The notes: generated by a model not told the origin, from the letters alone. 64,000 nucleotides of DNA from Cylindrospermum stagnale PCC 7417 (GCF_000317535.1 NC_019757.1:2868501-2932500); one strand, 5' to 3'; shown: positions 1 to 8,528, counted from the first letter of the stretch. Made by a program: numbers and translations.

Positions 1-365
1 AACACCTCTACCCCTCTGCTTGCAAGAGTGCTTATTACCTGTCTTTACTCCTTCAGTTTATGAATACCTTTGATAAGGTTACTAACAACATTTCTCCAGT
101 CTTAACAAAATGGAGAATTATCTGTTGTTTTGTTTCCCTGTGTTGGACAGCGATAATTAAAAACTTACCAAATAAGTTTTATTTTCAATAGCATATATTC
201 GCGCTCAGTAACTCAAATAACTTAATTTTAAAGACTCTCTTGTCTAAGTAGCTATGTTGCCTGCAAGCCCTCGATATTGTCAGGGTTTTGGGGCTTAGGT
301 CTGTTTAAGATTTTTTCAACAAACAACAAGTTGATCTGAAGTTGCTCTATTTAATAGAGAAGTTT
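1..365. other. AT-rich stretch without a recognised gene
   Basis: I see no convincing coding region, RNA gene or repeat here. It may contain the 3' flank of a gene lying outside the window. The sequence is AT-rich and has several in-frame stops in all frames. Confidence 0.4.
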
Positions 366-575
366 ATGTATAAATATCAGCAAATGCCCAAATTCAAAAG
401 AGATAAACACAGAGTAAACACTATGCTTTTTACTCTGTGTTGTTCAACGTTAGTCTTTGGGGCAGCTGCACCCTTAAGTCATGACGCCCTTTGCTTCTTA
501 TTTACTACTTTAAGTTTATTTATATTTGTCTTCATCTGTCTTTCGACTGGTTTAAATATATGGTTTTTACATTAA
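366..575 (+). CDS. Possible small membrane protein (hypothetical)
   Basis: A 69-codon reading frame starting at ATG 366; a TTG eight codons upstream would give 77. A basic, lysine-rich N-terminus of about 20 residues is followed by two hydrophobic stretches separated by a short loop (PLSHDA), which would give a two-helix membrane protein. No motif is recognised, there is no clear ribosome binding site, and base composition does not separate it from the surrounding AT-rich DNA. It may be a chance frame. Confidence 0.22.
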   Translation: MYKYQQMPKFKRDKHRVNTMLFTLCCSTLVFGAAAPLSHDALCFLFTTLSLFIFVFICLSTGLNIWFLH

Positions 576-760
576 CACTCTATCTTTTTATAGTGTTTTC
601 AGTAGGATTTAAATTTATAACCTGAATAGAGACAAGCTCAGAAAAGCCAAACTTTTTACTTGGGATATTTTCCGTTGTAGATTTGATTACATTTTCTCAC
701 TATCTACTCCCAAAATATAGCTATAGCTACAAAATTGTAACTAATTTATCGGAGGTTTCT

Positions 761-1270
761 GTGACTTATACGAATATCTATCCTTTAGAACAAGCTGTAT
801 CAGCGTTTAATAAGTTAGATATAGACGACCGCCTGGAGGTGCTGGCGTTACTGTATCAGCAGCGTGCTCACTTGATTTCCCTAGATGATTTAGATGCAAT
901 TGATCAAGACTCACTGCATCTGATGCTGACACAAATTCAACATCTCACCTCAGAAGAAAAGCTAGCATTTCTCAGTGATTTGCTATTAAAAGATGATACT
1001 GTCCAAGGTGGAATGACGCTGGACACAGATACCAGTATTGAGGTGATAGAACTTGCATCTAGCGGCAGTTCTTACCCTACTAATGAGTATCATTCTCTGG
1101 ATACTGAATCTAAGTTGGCTTTTTGGTTTGTCTTCGCAGAAAATTTGAGAGAATTAGTCATCGGTATTCCCAATGACTATAGCCCGACTGCGGTGGTTAA
1201 AAAAGTCTTTAATTCTCTCAATTCACTTGAACCTGATGAATTAGTAGTTTTTCTGAAGCAAGTCTTATAA
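761..1270 (+). CDS. OCP N-terminal-domain-like protein (first of tandem pair)
   Basis: A 169-residue, all-helical protein resembling the carotenoid-binding N-terminal half of the orange carotenoid protein (helical carotenoid protein type). What shows it: the block LAFWFVFAENL followed by VIGIPNDYSP matches the OCP segment with FWYELGR and APIPEGY, and a Tyr sits in the first helix pair (LALLYQQ), where OCP has its pocket Tyr44. The GTG at 761 is preferred over the ATG at 683 because GGAGG lies at 751-755 and because the resulting protein then aligns end to end with its neighbour. There is no C-terminal NTF2-like domain, so it cannot be a complete photoprotective switch. It is divergent: the pocket Trp near Tyr44 is not kept, so carotenoid binding is uncertain. 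It sits 14 bp before its paralogue, probably in one transcript. Confidence 0.6.
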   Translation: MTYTNIYPLEQAVSAFNKLDIDDRLEVLALLYQQRAHLISLDDLDAIDQDSLHLMLTQIQHLTSEEKLAFLSDLLLKDDTVQGGMTLDTDTSIEVIELASSGSSYPTNEYHSLDTESKLAFWFVFAENLRELVIGIPNDYSPTAVVKKVFNSLNSLEPDELVVFLKQVL

Positions 1271-1284
1271 ATTAGGAGGTTTTT

Positions 1285-1794
1285 ATGACTGCTACGAATA
1301 TTAACGCCGTCAGACAAGCTGTATCAGCTTTTCATGAGTTACAAGAAGACGAGCAGCTAACAGTTTTGGGTTTAATTTATGCGGAAAATGCTGATACAAT
1401 ACCCGCCGATGCAATCGATTCTTTACCGATAGAAACTGCTGGAGATTTGGTAGCACAAATTCAGCAACTATCCCCAGAAGAACAGTTATATGCTCTGGGT
1501 GATTTACTTTCAGCAAACAGGAATGATCAAGATGAAGTGATGCTTGATCCACACCCTAGCAAGGCATTAGTGGAACTTACTCGCGGTGGGACAAAGATTC
1601 CGACTGGTGAGTATGGCTCACTCAGTGCTGAAGCTAAATTAGCTTTTTGGTATTTGATAGGAGAAAGATTAGGCACTACAATCATCGGTATACCGCGTGA
1701 CTATAGTCCTTCTGAGTCAGCAACAGAATTGCTGAACACACTCAAGTCATTAAATACTAATGATTTAGTGACATTTCTCAAGCAGGTTTTGTAA
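1285..1794 (+). CDS. OCP N-terminal-domain-like protein (second of tandem pair)
   Basis: A 169-residue paralogue of the preceding gene. Both share a QAVSAF start, a QIQ.L..EE.L helix and an FLKQVL end. LAFWYLIGERL and IIGIPRDYSP match the OCP/HCP N-terminal-domain segment around the carotenoid-contacting Trp110, and LIYAEN keeps the Tyr. A strong AGGAGG lies at 1275-1280, and the gap to the upstream stop is only 14 bp, so cotranscription is likely. The 3' end overlaps the 3' end of the convergent ABC gene by 17 bp. Family membership is by eye. Function (carotenoid storage, quenching, or none) is unproven, because the pocket is only partly conserved and no NTF2-like partner gene is nearby. Confidence 0.6.
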   Translation: MTATNINAVRQAVSAFHELQEDEQLTVLGLIYAENADTIPADAIDSLPIETAGDLVAQIQQLSPEEQLYALGDLLSANRNDQDEVMLDPHPSKALVELTRGGTKIPTGEYGSLSAEAKLAFWYLIGERLGTTIIGIPRDYSPSESATELLNTLKSLNTNDLVTFLKQVL

Positions 1795-3784
1795 CTTTTT
1801 GGGTACGTTGAACAATGCCAATAAAGGCATCTTCGAGAGAAAAGGGAATCGGTCGCAGAGAGTGCAGATTGATTCCCTCTGCTTGTAAGATGGAGCGGAT
1901 TCGGGGAAGGTCGGAGTCGGGGTGATCGAGAACTAGGTGGAGGCGATCGCCAAATATCGAGACTCGCCAGGGTGTAAACTGAGTCTTGAGCAGGTTTGAG
2001 GCAATTTGCGTTTTATCAGTCGCCACCTCCACCAGTTGACCGGGAAGTGATGCTTTAATCTCACTCGGCGAACCTTGGATCACCACCTCACCGGCTACCA
2101 TAAACCCCATGCGGTGGCATTGTTCTGCTTCTTCTAAATAATGGGTTGTCACTAACACTGCTGTACCTGACCGCGCAAACTCATTAATCAACCGCCAAAA
2201 CTGACGCCGCGCTAAGGGATCTACCCCGGAAGTTGGTTCATCGAGAAACAAAATTTCTGGCTCATGCATCACTGAAGCACCGAAAGCAACTCGCTGCTTC
2301 CAACCTCCCGGTAGTTGACCTGTGAGCATATTCTCTTTACCGACTAAGCCGCAAGTTGCCAGTACCCAGTCAATTTTTTTACGGCGTAACCGAGGCGGCA
2401 CACTGTAAACGCCACAGTAAAATTCCAGATTTTGGATAATGCTCAAGTCGTCATAGAGGGTGAATTTTTGGCTCATGTAACCTAGGCGTTGGCGTAAGGC
2501 ACTACTACGCAGATTTTGGGTTTGTCCAGCTAGGGAAATTTTTCCAGATGTGGCTTCTAGCAATCCGCATAGCATCTTAATAGTCGTCGTTTTACCTGCG
2601 CCATTTGCTCCTAATAAGCCGTAAATTTCACCATGGCAAATTTCCAAATTGACACTTTTAACGGCTTGGAAGTCGCCAAAGACTTTTTTGAGGTTTTTGG
2701 CACCAATGGCGACATCTCCCCCAATTCCGCCGCTATCAGAGAAGGTGGTTAGGGGGTGAGTTTGCTGACGGGAACGGGGAAAGGGTAAAAATGCTGGGTC
2801 GTTACCAGATGCACGCAGGCGGGTCACAAAAACGTTTTCTAGGGTAGCTTCAGCGGTGTAAATGCTTTGTAGTTGCAGTTGCTGTTGACTGAAAATTTTC
2901 TCAACGGCTGCAATACCCACTGCGGCATCTTTCACCAGAACATCTAATCTATCGCCAAAGGTTTGGACATCGACGATGGTTGTTTGTTTGTTGGCTATGG
3001 CGTTGTGCAAGATTTGTTCGGCGGCGACAATTTGATCGGTTCGCACTTCTAGACGTTGTAAACCTAAACTTTTTCGCAATTGTCCGAGGGTGCCGATTTG
3101 CTGAATTTGTCCATCATAAATCAAAGCAAGGCGATCGCATCTTTCGGCTTCGTCTAAATAAGGTGTGGCTACGACTATAGTTACACCTTGTCCGGCCACA
3201 GCGGCGAGAATATCCCAAAATTCCCTTCGGGATACAGGGTCAACCCCTGTAGTTGGTTCATCCAACAGGAGAATTTCTGGTTGGGAAATCAACGCACAGC
3301 ACAGAGCTAATTTTTGCTTCATTCCCCCTGAAAGACGACCAGCGATGCGATCGCTAAATTGCTCTATACTCATCAAACGCAGATATTTGTCGCGACGCTG
3401 CCGAAAAACCTGATCTGGCACCTCACGCAACCCAGCACTGTAACGCAGATTTTCATCAATGCTTAAGTCGAGATAAAGTGAAAATTGCTGTGTCAAATAA
3501 CCAATAGATAAACGAGCATCGCGGGGTCGTTTGCCTAAAATCTCGATTTTGCCAGCAGATGCTTCCATTACCCCACCCAAAATGTGGAAGGTTGTGGTTT
3601 TTCCTGCACCATCAGGGCCAATTAAACCAAAGATTTCTCCCCGCTTGACTGCAAAATCTATTCCTTTAACAGCAACTAATTTTCCGTAACGTTTAGATAA
3701 ACCTGCTACTTGAATTACTTCAACATCGCTCTGGGGAGATTTTAAGTAATCTTCTCTAGCTGTGGCTGATGTGATAATAGTCAT
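1778..3784 (-). CDS. YbhF-like fused double ATP-binding ABC transporter protein
   Basis: A 668-residue protein carrying two complete ABC ATPase domains in tandem, as in YbhF-type drug/ABC-2 exporters. NBD1: Walker A GPDGAGKTT (about 56-64), signature LSGGMKQ (151-157), Walker B ILLLDEPTTGVDP. NBD2: Walker A GANGAGKTT (about 392-400), signature LPGGWKQ, Walker B ILFLDEPTSGVDP. The switch His is absent in NBD1 (VVATPYLDEA) but present in NBD2 (LVTTHYLEEA), so the two sites are not equivalent. YbhF proteins normally work with ABC-2 membrane subunits and a membrane-fusion protein; none is adjacent here, so partners must lie elsewhere. The ATG at 3784 has no overlapping upstream gene. The 3' end overlaps that of the OCP-like gene. 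Confidence 0.85.
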   Translation of the reverse strand: MTIITSATAREDYLKSPQSDVEVIQVAGLSKRYGKLVAVKGIDFAVKRGEIFGLIGPDGAGKTTTFHILGGVMEASAGKIEILGKRPRDARLSIGYLTQQFSLYLDLSIDENLRYSAGLREVPDQVFRQRRDKYLRLMSIEQFSDRIAGRLSGGMKQKLALCCALISQPEILLLDEPTTGVDPVSRREFWDILAAVAGQGVTIVVATPYLDEAERCDRLALIYDGQIQQIGTLGQLRKSLGLQRLEVRTDQIVAAEQILHNAIANKQTTIVDVQTFGDRLDVLVKDAAVGIAAVEKIFSQQQLQLQSIYTAEATLENVFVTRLRASGNDPAFLPFPRSRQQTHPLTTFSDSGGIGGDVAIGAKNLKKVFGDFQAVKSVNLEICHGEIYGLLGANGAGKTTTIKMLCGLLEATSGKISLAGQTQNLRSSALRQRLGYMSQKFTLYDDLSIIQNLEFYCGVYSVPPRLRRKKIDWVLATCGLVGKENMLTGQLPGGWKQRVAFGASVMHEPEILFLDEPTSGVDPLARRQFWRLINEFARSGTAVLVTTHYLEEAEQCHRMGFMVAGEVVIQGSPSEIKASLPGQLVEVATDKTQIASNLLKTQFTPWRVSIFGDRLHLVLDHPDSDLPRIRSILQAEGINLHSLRPIPFSLEDAFIGIVQRTQKVTKPA

Positions 3785-3874
3785 AAAATTTTTTACCTTG
3801 ATTTCAGAATAACTACAGTATCTTCAGGTAATAATTAGTAGAAATGATACTTTTAAAATAATCCGTCGGGGTTA

Positions 3875-4210
3875 ATGCCAAAAAACGAATTTACTATTAT
3901 GCCTGACGACACCCGCAAATTTACAGACAAAGTTGGCGCTATTGCTTTTTCAGGTGGTCAAATTACCCTTGGCATCCAAATCATTCAAGGACAACAAAAG
4001 CCAAACCCCACCAAATATATACCATATCGCGCCTCTGCTAGCTTCGTGGGACGAGAGCAAGAATTAACCATGCTGCATCCCACCTTCTCAACACCGCTGA
4101 ACCTCGACACGGTACATGATAGTAGTTTGCAAGATTTGGCAGTATCTATTGGTAACTATGGCTTTAACGACATCGGCACAGAGCAGTCTGTGAAGCAGCA
4201 AACATCGTGA
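3875..4210 (+). pseudogene. N-terminal fragment of a STAND/NB-ARC-type ATPase gene
   Basis: A 111-residue frame. Residues 1-75 look like the start of a cyanobacterial STAND/NB-ARC-type protein: MPDD..KF.DKVGAI..SGGQ, then YRASASFVGREQEL. FVGRExEL is the usual entry motif just before the P-loop region of AAA/STAND ATPases. After that motif the sequence becomes unrelated low-information residues and stops, with no P-loop. The simplest reading is a truncated remnant of a larger gene. An alternative start, ATG 3899, would give 103 residues. It could still be expressed as a small protein, but nothing supports a function. Confidence 0.45.
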
Positions 4211-4275
4211 GATTAGCGATCGCTCAGAACTACAAATCTCTTAAGTTGGGTATTTTGGTTATTAAAACGGTAAAG

Positions 4276-4863
4276 CTATACTTCTGGTGGCGGCAAGATT
4301 ATGGGTAAAGTAGTACTAGTGAGGTAGGCTCCACTAAAGTCGACTGCACTCAAATTGGCTCCACTCAAATTGGTTCTAATCAAATTGGTTCTACTCAAAT
4401 TGGCTCCACTCAAATCGGTTCTACTCATGTCAGTGTCCCGTATGTCGGCGTAACTAAGGTCGGCTTCACTGAGATTGGCCCCTATAAGTTTGGCCTCTAT
4501 AAGGATAGCGTAACTAAGGTCGACTCCACTAAGGTTGGCCTCTATAAGCCTGGTTTCCCATAGGGAAGCGTCACTAACATTGGCTTTACTAAGGTTGGCT
4601 TTACTAAGATTGGCTCTACTAAGGTCGGTTTCACTAAGGTTGGCTCTACTAAAGTCGGTTTCACTAAGATTGGCTCCTTCAAGGTTGGCTCTTAAAAGGT
4701 TGACTCCTTCGAGGTTAGCTCCTTCAAGGTTAGCTCCTTCAAGGTTAGCTCCTTCAAGGTCGCCTTTACTAAGGTCTACTTTAGTTTCATAATTTTTTAC
4801 TCGCCATTGATTCCAATTCTTTACCCCTTGCTTGAGCACAGATAGCTGCTCTTGATTAGCCAT
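4276..4863 (-). CDS. Pentapeptide-repeat protein
   Basis: A 195-residue protein. After an N-terminal helix of about 30 residues (MANQEQLSVLKQGVKNWNQW), almost the whole chain is pentapeptide repeats of the A(D/N)LxX kind, roughly 30 units such as LEGAN, LSETD, LSKAN and LSGAN. Such repeats form a right-handed quadrilateral beta-helix; in this family they occur in cytosolic or lumenal proteins with mostly unknown roles, some of them DNA mimics. There is no signal peptide and no fused domain. The DNA repeats are nearly identical in places (15-base GGAGCTAACCTTGAA-type units), suggesting recent expansion. The gene stands alone; a specific role cannot be read from the sequence. Confidence 0.88.
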   Translation of the reverse strand: MANQEQLSVLKQGVKNWNQWRVKNYETKVDLSKGDLEGANLEGANLEGANLEGVNLLRANLEGANLSETDFSRANLSETDLSRANLSKANLSKANVSDASLWETRLIEANLSGVDLSYAILIEAKLIGANLSEADLSYADIRDTDMSRTDLSGANLSRTNLIRTNLSGANLSAVDFSGAYLTSTTLPIILPPPEV

Positions 4864-4941
4864 TAGAAGTCTATGAATGGATAATAAATATTTTATACTG
4901 GATTTGGAGCCATTTGGAGCCTAATTATTAGCCAATACCGC

Positions 4942-4989
4942 CTGAGAATCAATTCTCAGTCTAATAGCCGAAGTCGGCTCAAGCCGACT
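4942..4989. repeat. Two small palindromes upstream of the pentapeptide gene
   Basis: Arms CTGAGAAT/ATTCTCAG at 4942-4959 and AGTCGGCT/AGCCGACT at 4972-4989. They could form two adjacent hairpins. They look like interspersed palindromic repeats rather than a terminator, since no T-run follows. Confidence 0.5.
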
Positions 4990-5219
4990 AAATAAAGCTC
5001 TCGAACACTGGAAGCAGACTTTGAAGCGCAACTACAATTTTAGCTCGACTTTATCCATTTTTACGAAACCCAAAATCTGACGCAGAAACCATTGTGGGAC
5101 GGTAGTTTTAGTTTTTGTAATTTATCGAAAATCAGTGACATAAAAAAAGTATTTGCCAAAAAACCAGGGTTTTTTCGGGTCAGGAAAATCGATTTCTTAA
5201 TTTTGGATAATGTGGAGCT

Positions 5220-5397
5220 TAGAGGATGTTTGGAAAGTCATAAAGTTTATCAAAAGACCCCTCTCCAAACCTCTCTCCCACAGTCCGAGAGGCTTTAAAA
5301 ATCCTATTCTTCGTTCCCCTTCCCTTCTAGGGAAGGGGTTAGGGGTTAGGTTTCCGAGATTTTGATGTTAATAACAATACTTTTCAAACATCCTCTT
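5220..5397. repeat. MITE-like element with 19-bp terminal inverted repeats
   Basis: The ends, 5220-5238 (AGAGGATGTTTGGAAAGT core) and 5379-5397 (ACTTTTCAAACATCCTCTT), are imperfect inverted repeats about 140 bp apart. The interior contains CCCTCTCC- and GGGAAGGGGTTAGGGG-type runs common in dispersed Nostocales repeats, and no credible coding frame. This suggests a non-autonomous mobile element or dispersed repeat. The remainder of 4864-5403 has no recognised gene. Confidence 0.6.
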
Positions 5398-5403
5398 AAA
5401 GTT

Positions 5404-6243
5404 TCATGCTCCAATCTCAAAGTTCTGCTGTAACCATCCTTCTAAATCCGCAACAGTAGAAAAATCCAACAACGCTTCACCTAAAGCCTCTAGCTGTGCC
5501 AAAGATAACACCTGAACCTCTGACAAAAATTCGTCAGGAATCACACCCAAGCGTCGGTTTAACTGTCTGAGAACAAGCGATCGCTCTCCTGCTTCACGAC
5601 CTGCTTCCCTCGCTTCTCGCAAAACCCTCGGTTCTTCTAGTGGCAATCCTAACATGGCATCAATCTCCTCTCGACTTAGGTTAGTGAACTTGTAGAAGAT
5701 AATAGTTGTGATTAAATCTATTATCGCTGGTTCTGACTGTACCTGCGCTTGTTCCAGCAGAAAACGTGCTGTTTCTATTACCTCCGTTCCTTCTTTAATA
5801 GTCAGCAACATTAACCCTAATCCTAAGGGTTGTTGCTGTAACTCTCCCAATTCATCAAGATAAACTCGACGAACTTGATCACCTGCTAACAAAGACCGAT
5901 GAATTATTAAATTTGAGGGTTCTAGGTTGCGAGAACCAAAAATTATTATCCCAAACCAGTCATCATAACGGATAGAATGGCGGTGAAGAAACAGCGATAA
6001 TTCTGAAAAGAAGCGAAAATACAAATCCTCATCTTTCTGAAATTGCACTTCAGCAAAAAAGACTACTTTAGAAACTGCATTGGCTGGAGGTAGAAATACT
6101 CCATCAATCCGAAATGCTGTTTCTTTTACCTCAACTGATTCAAACTGGTAGTTTTCGGCTTCTGGGGGTGGTTCATCTACTAATTCAAACAACAATCCCG
6201 GAAATTGCTTGAACAATTTATAAAAGATGGTATCACGTCGCAT
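5404..6243 (-). CDS. Rpn/DUF2887-DUF4351 family putative PD-(D/E)XK nuclease
   Basis: A 279-residue protein of the cyanobacterial Rpn-like (DUF2887 plus C-terminal DUF4351) family, related to recombination-promoting nuclease/putative transposase proteins. The N-terminus MRRDTIFYKLFKQFP, then FRIDGVFLPP with the active-site Asp, and FFAEVQFQK with the Glu-x-Gln variant of the (D/E)XK motif, are all visible, followed by YDDWFGIIIFGSR. The last about 60 residues (LRQLNRRLG...LEALGEALLDF) are the DUF4351-type helical tail. Members are abundant, often horizontally moved and of unclear cellular role. It stands alone between two repeat-rich gaps. Confidence 0.82.
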   Translation of the reverse strand: MRRDTIFYKLFKQFPGLLFELVDEPPPEAENYQFESVEVKETAFRIDGVFLPPANAVSKVVFFAEVQFQKDEDLYFRFFSELSLFLHRHSIRYDDWFGIIIFGSRNLEPSNLIIHRSLLAGDQVRRVYLDELGELQQQPLGLGLMLLTIKEGTEVIETARFLLEQAQVQSEPAIIDLITTIIFYKFTNLSREEIDAMLGLPLEEPRVLREAREAGREAGERSLVLRQLNRRLGVIPDEFLSEVQVLSLAQLEALGEALLDFSTVADLEGWLQQNFEIGA

Positions 6244-6248
6244 TATTA

Positions 6249-6377
6249 CTTCAATTTGTGTTAAGTAGCTGGCCGTAAATAATTAAAGGTTTGTAGTGAG
6301 GGCTTTAGCCCTCAATGTAGGGCTGAAGCCCTTACTACGAGCTAATTTTTTTTACATTAGTTAACACAATTTAAGTT
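6249..6377. repeat. MITE-like element with nested palindrome
   Basis: The outer ends, ACTTCAATTTGTGTTAAGTA at 6249-6268 and TTAGTTAACACAATTTAAGT at 6357-6376, are imperfect inverted repeats. Inside, 6293-6338 has two facing copies of GTAGT(G/A)AGGGCTT(T/C)AGCCCT. There is no coding capacity. The element lies just upstream of the Rpn-type gene. Confidence 0.5.
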
Positions 6378-6471
6378 ATTTTTATCAACCTACTTAAATA
6401 ATAGTTTTAATTGTGAAATATTGAGTTCCTAACATTTTGCCCCTAGCCCTAACGAAACGCATCCTACCTGT

Positions 6472-6645
6472 GGTTTTTTGATGCGTTAGGGAACGCATCC
6501 TACCTGTGTGTGTTTAGTCTCTAGAAGTTTCTTTAATCATTGCCTGATAGCGACCTAGGTTTTTTGATGCGTTAGGGAACGCATCCTACTTGTGTGTGTT
6601 TAGTCTCTAGAAGTTTCTTTAATCATTGCCTGATAGCGACCTAGG
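6472..6645. repeat. 86-bp tandem duplication covering the 3' end of shc
   Basis: Two head-to-tail units, 6472-6557 and 6558-6643, differ at one base (TACCTGTG versus TACTTGTG), and identity continues to 6645. Each unit holds the palindromic GATGCGTTAGGGAACGCATC plus the last about 44 bases of the cyclase reading frame with its stop. The copy at 6472-6557 is therefore a detached duplicate of the gene's 3' end. Confidence 0.88.
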
Positions 6646-8528
6646 GCTATTAACGGGAAGTATTGCTGATAGAGATGATACTTTAAATAAAAATGACCAG
6701 GGAAGCCAGTCCCTGTAAACTCTGCTTCATCCCAAGTACCATTTGACTGCTGAGTTGCTAATAGGTAGCTGATTCCTTTTTCAATAATATCAACAGCTAA
6801 TTTTTCTGTGGCTTCACCTGCGGCGATTAACCCAATTAACGCCCAAGCTGTTTGGGATGCTGTACTGCAACCTTGTCCTTTGAGACTGGGATCGTCGTAA
6901 CTGCGGCAAGTCTCGCCCCAACCACCATCTGGATTTTGACATTTAGCTAACCAAGCTGCACCCCGTTCGATGCTGAGTTTGTGCTTTTGGGGATTAATTA
7001 AAGCTAGGGCTGACAAAACGCCGCTGGTTCCATAAATGTAATTTACTCCCCAACGACCAAACCAACAACCTTCGGTTTCTTGCTCACTGATGATATATGC
7101 AAGTGCCCGTTCTAGATTATATGTATCGATGGATAGATGACACAAACCCAACATTTCTAATACTCTAGCGGTGACGTCTGCGGTGTTGGGGTCGATCATG
7201 GCTTTCAAGTCTGCATAAGGCATTGAGTTGAGCCAATCTTGATCATTATCTAAATCAAAGGCTGCCCAACCCCCTGGTTTGCACTGCATGGAAGCTATCC
7301 AGTTGAGGGCGCGAGCGATCGCATTTTGTTTGAGTTTTTCGTTAGGCAGTTTCGCGGCTTGGAGTGCCATCACCACCACTGCCGAATCGTCAACATCTGG
7401 ATAAAAGCGATTTTCAAACTCAAAGGCCCAAGCACCTGGTTTTCCCTGGCGATTCTTCACCGCCCAATCACCGTAATCGAGAATTTGCTTTTGCAATAAC
7501 CATTCTCCCCCCCGCACCACCGCCGGATGATCCCCTGCTAAACCAGAATCTATCAAGGCCCGCATCACCCAAGCTGTATCCCAAACAGGTGAAACACAAG
7601 GCTGGATGCGGTAATGATTTTCTGTTTCTATGGCAAAGTGATCAACTGCTTGCAAGCCTCGTTCGACAATGGGGTCGGTGACATCGTAACCCAGACAGCG
7701 CAAAGCTAACAGCGAATTTAGCATGGCGGGAATAATTCCCCCCCAATCGCCTGTAGCTTCTTGTCTCTCTAAAATCCACTTTTCGGCGGCTTTGATGCCT
7801 TCTTCTCGAAAGAAGACTAAATTCAGGCTTTCTGCTAATTTAAATCCATGATCTAGGGTGATGAATAAATCAGTCCAATCACCGTTGCGGGGTAATTCAA
7901 ACTGTACTTGATTGATACTTTCTGCATATAACTCATCTAAGGAGATAGTTGGATCTGTCAGATAAACAGGTTTACGATCCAAGACAATCAACAATGGCAC
8001 TGTGCTGGAACGGGCCCAGCTAGACATGGAATAAATATTGACTGGAAAATCATTGGGTACAAGCATTACCCAAGGAGGCAGGGAGGGGAGTCCGCGCCAG
8101 TTGTAGCAGCCAATGAGGGCTAAGTACAATTTGGTAAAAATCCGAGTTTTGCTGATTCCACCCCGCCCAACAATAAAGGCTTGGGCTTTGATCATTGCCG
8201 GATCTGTTGCTGGTACACCTAGCAACTTCAGCGCCATGTAAGCCTCTACGGAAGTACTCAAGTCTCCACCATCGCCATAAAACATTTCCCAGCCGCCATG
8301 CTGCCTTTGCTGAGAACGGAGGTAAGTGGCAACTTTGTCTAAGGATCTGGTTTTGTCTGTGCCCCAAATTTTATGCAGCAGGACAACTTCAGCGGTGATG
8401 GTGACATTAGATTCTAATTCTGCCCACCAGTAACCATCTGTATTTTGTAACGACAGCAGAAAGTTTTGACTGGCGGCGATCGCAGTTTCAACTTGCTTGA
8501 CTTTTACTTGATATTGTGTTTGCATCAA
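6600..8528 (-). CDS. shc: Squalene-hopene cyclase
   Basis: A 642-residue class II triterpene cyclase converting squalene to hopene/hopanol in the hopanoid pathway. It is a monotopic membrane enzyme. The protonating DxDD motif appears as DVDD at 378-381. QW-type repeats occur along the chain (QNTDGYWWAEL, QEATGDWGG, QCKPGGWAAF, QNPDGGWGE, QSNGTWDE). Its length is normal for the family. The ATG at 8528 is the first in frame. It is divergent from an HpnB-like glycosyltransferase gene 121 bp away, so the two probably form a hopanoid locus with a shared regulatory gap. The final about 15 codons are repeated downstream by an 86-bp tandem duplication, which leaves the stop unchanged. Confidence 0.96.
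   Translation of the reverse strand: MMQTQYQVKVKQVETAIAASQNFLLSLQNTDGYWWAELESNVTITAEVVLLHKIWGTDKTRSLDKVATYLRSQQRQHGGWEMFYGDGGDLSTSVEAYMALKLLGVPATDPAMIKAQAFIVGRGGISKTRIFTKLYLALIGCYNWRGLPSLPPWVMLVPNDFPVNIYSMSSWARSSTVPLLIVLDRKPVYLTDPTISLDELYAESINQVQFELPRNGDWTDLFITLDHGFKLAESLNLVFFREEGIKAAEKWILERQEATGDWGGIIPAMLNSLLALRCLGYDVTDPIVERGLQAVDHFAIETENHYRIQPCVSPVWDTAWVMRALIDSGLAGDHPAVVRGGEWLLQKQILDYGDWAVKNRQGKPGAWAFEFENRFYPDVDDSAVVVMALQAAKLPNEKLKQNAIARALNWIASMQCKPGGWAAFDLDNDQDWLNSMPYADLKAMIDPNTADVTARVLEMLGLCHLSIDTYNLERALAYIISEQETEGCWFGRWGVNYIYGTSGVLSALALINPQKHKLSIERGAAWLAKCQNPDGGWGETCRSYDDPSLKGQGCSTASQTAWALIGLIAAGEATEKLAVDIIEKGISYLLATQQSNGTWDEAEFTGTGFPGHFYLKYHLYQQYFPLIALGRYQAMIKETSRD

Noticed and set aside
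683-760. Upstream start for the first OCP-like gene
   Set aside because: GTG 761 has a strong GGAGG and makes the protein colinear with its paralogue; the upstream 26 residues are not shared.
5092-5298. 68-codon frame
   Set aside because: It runs into the MITE-like element, with translated repeat sequence at its end, and has no motif or ribosome site.
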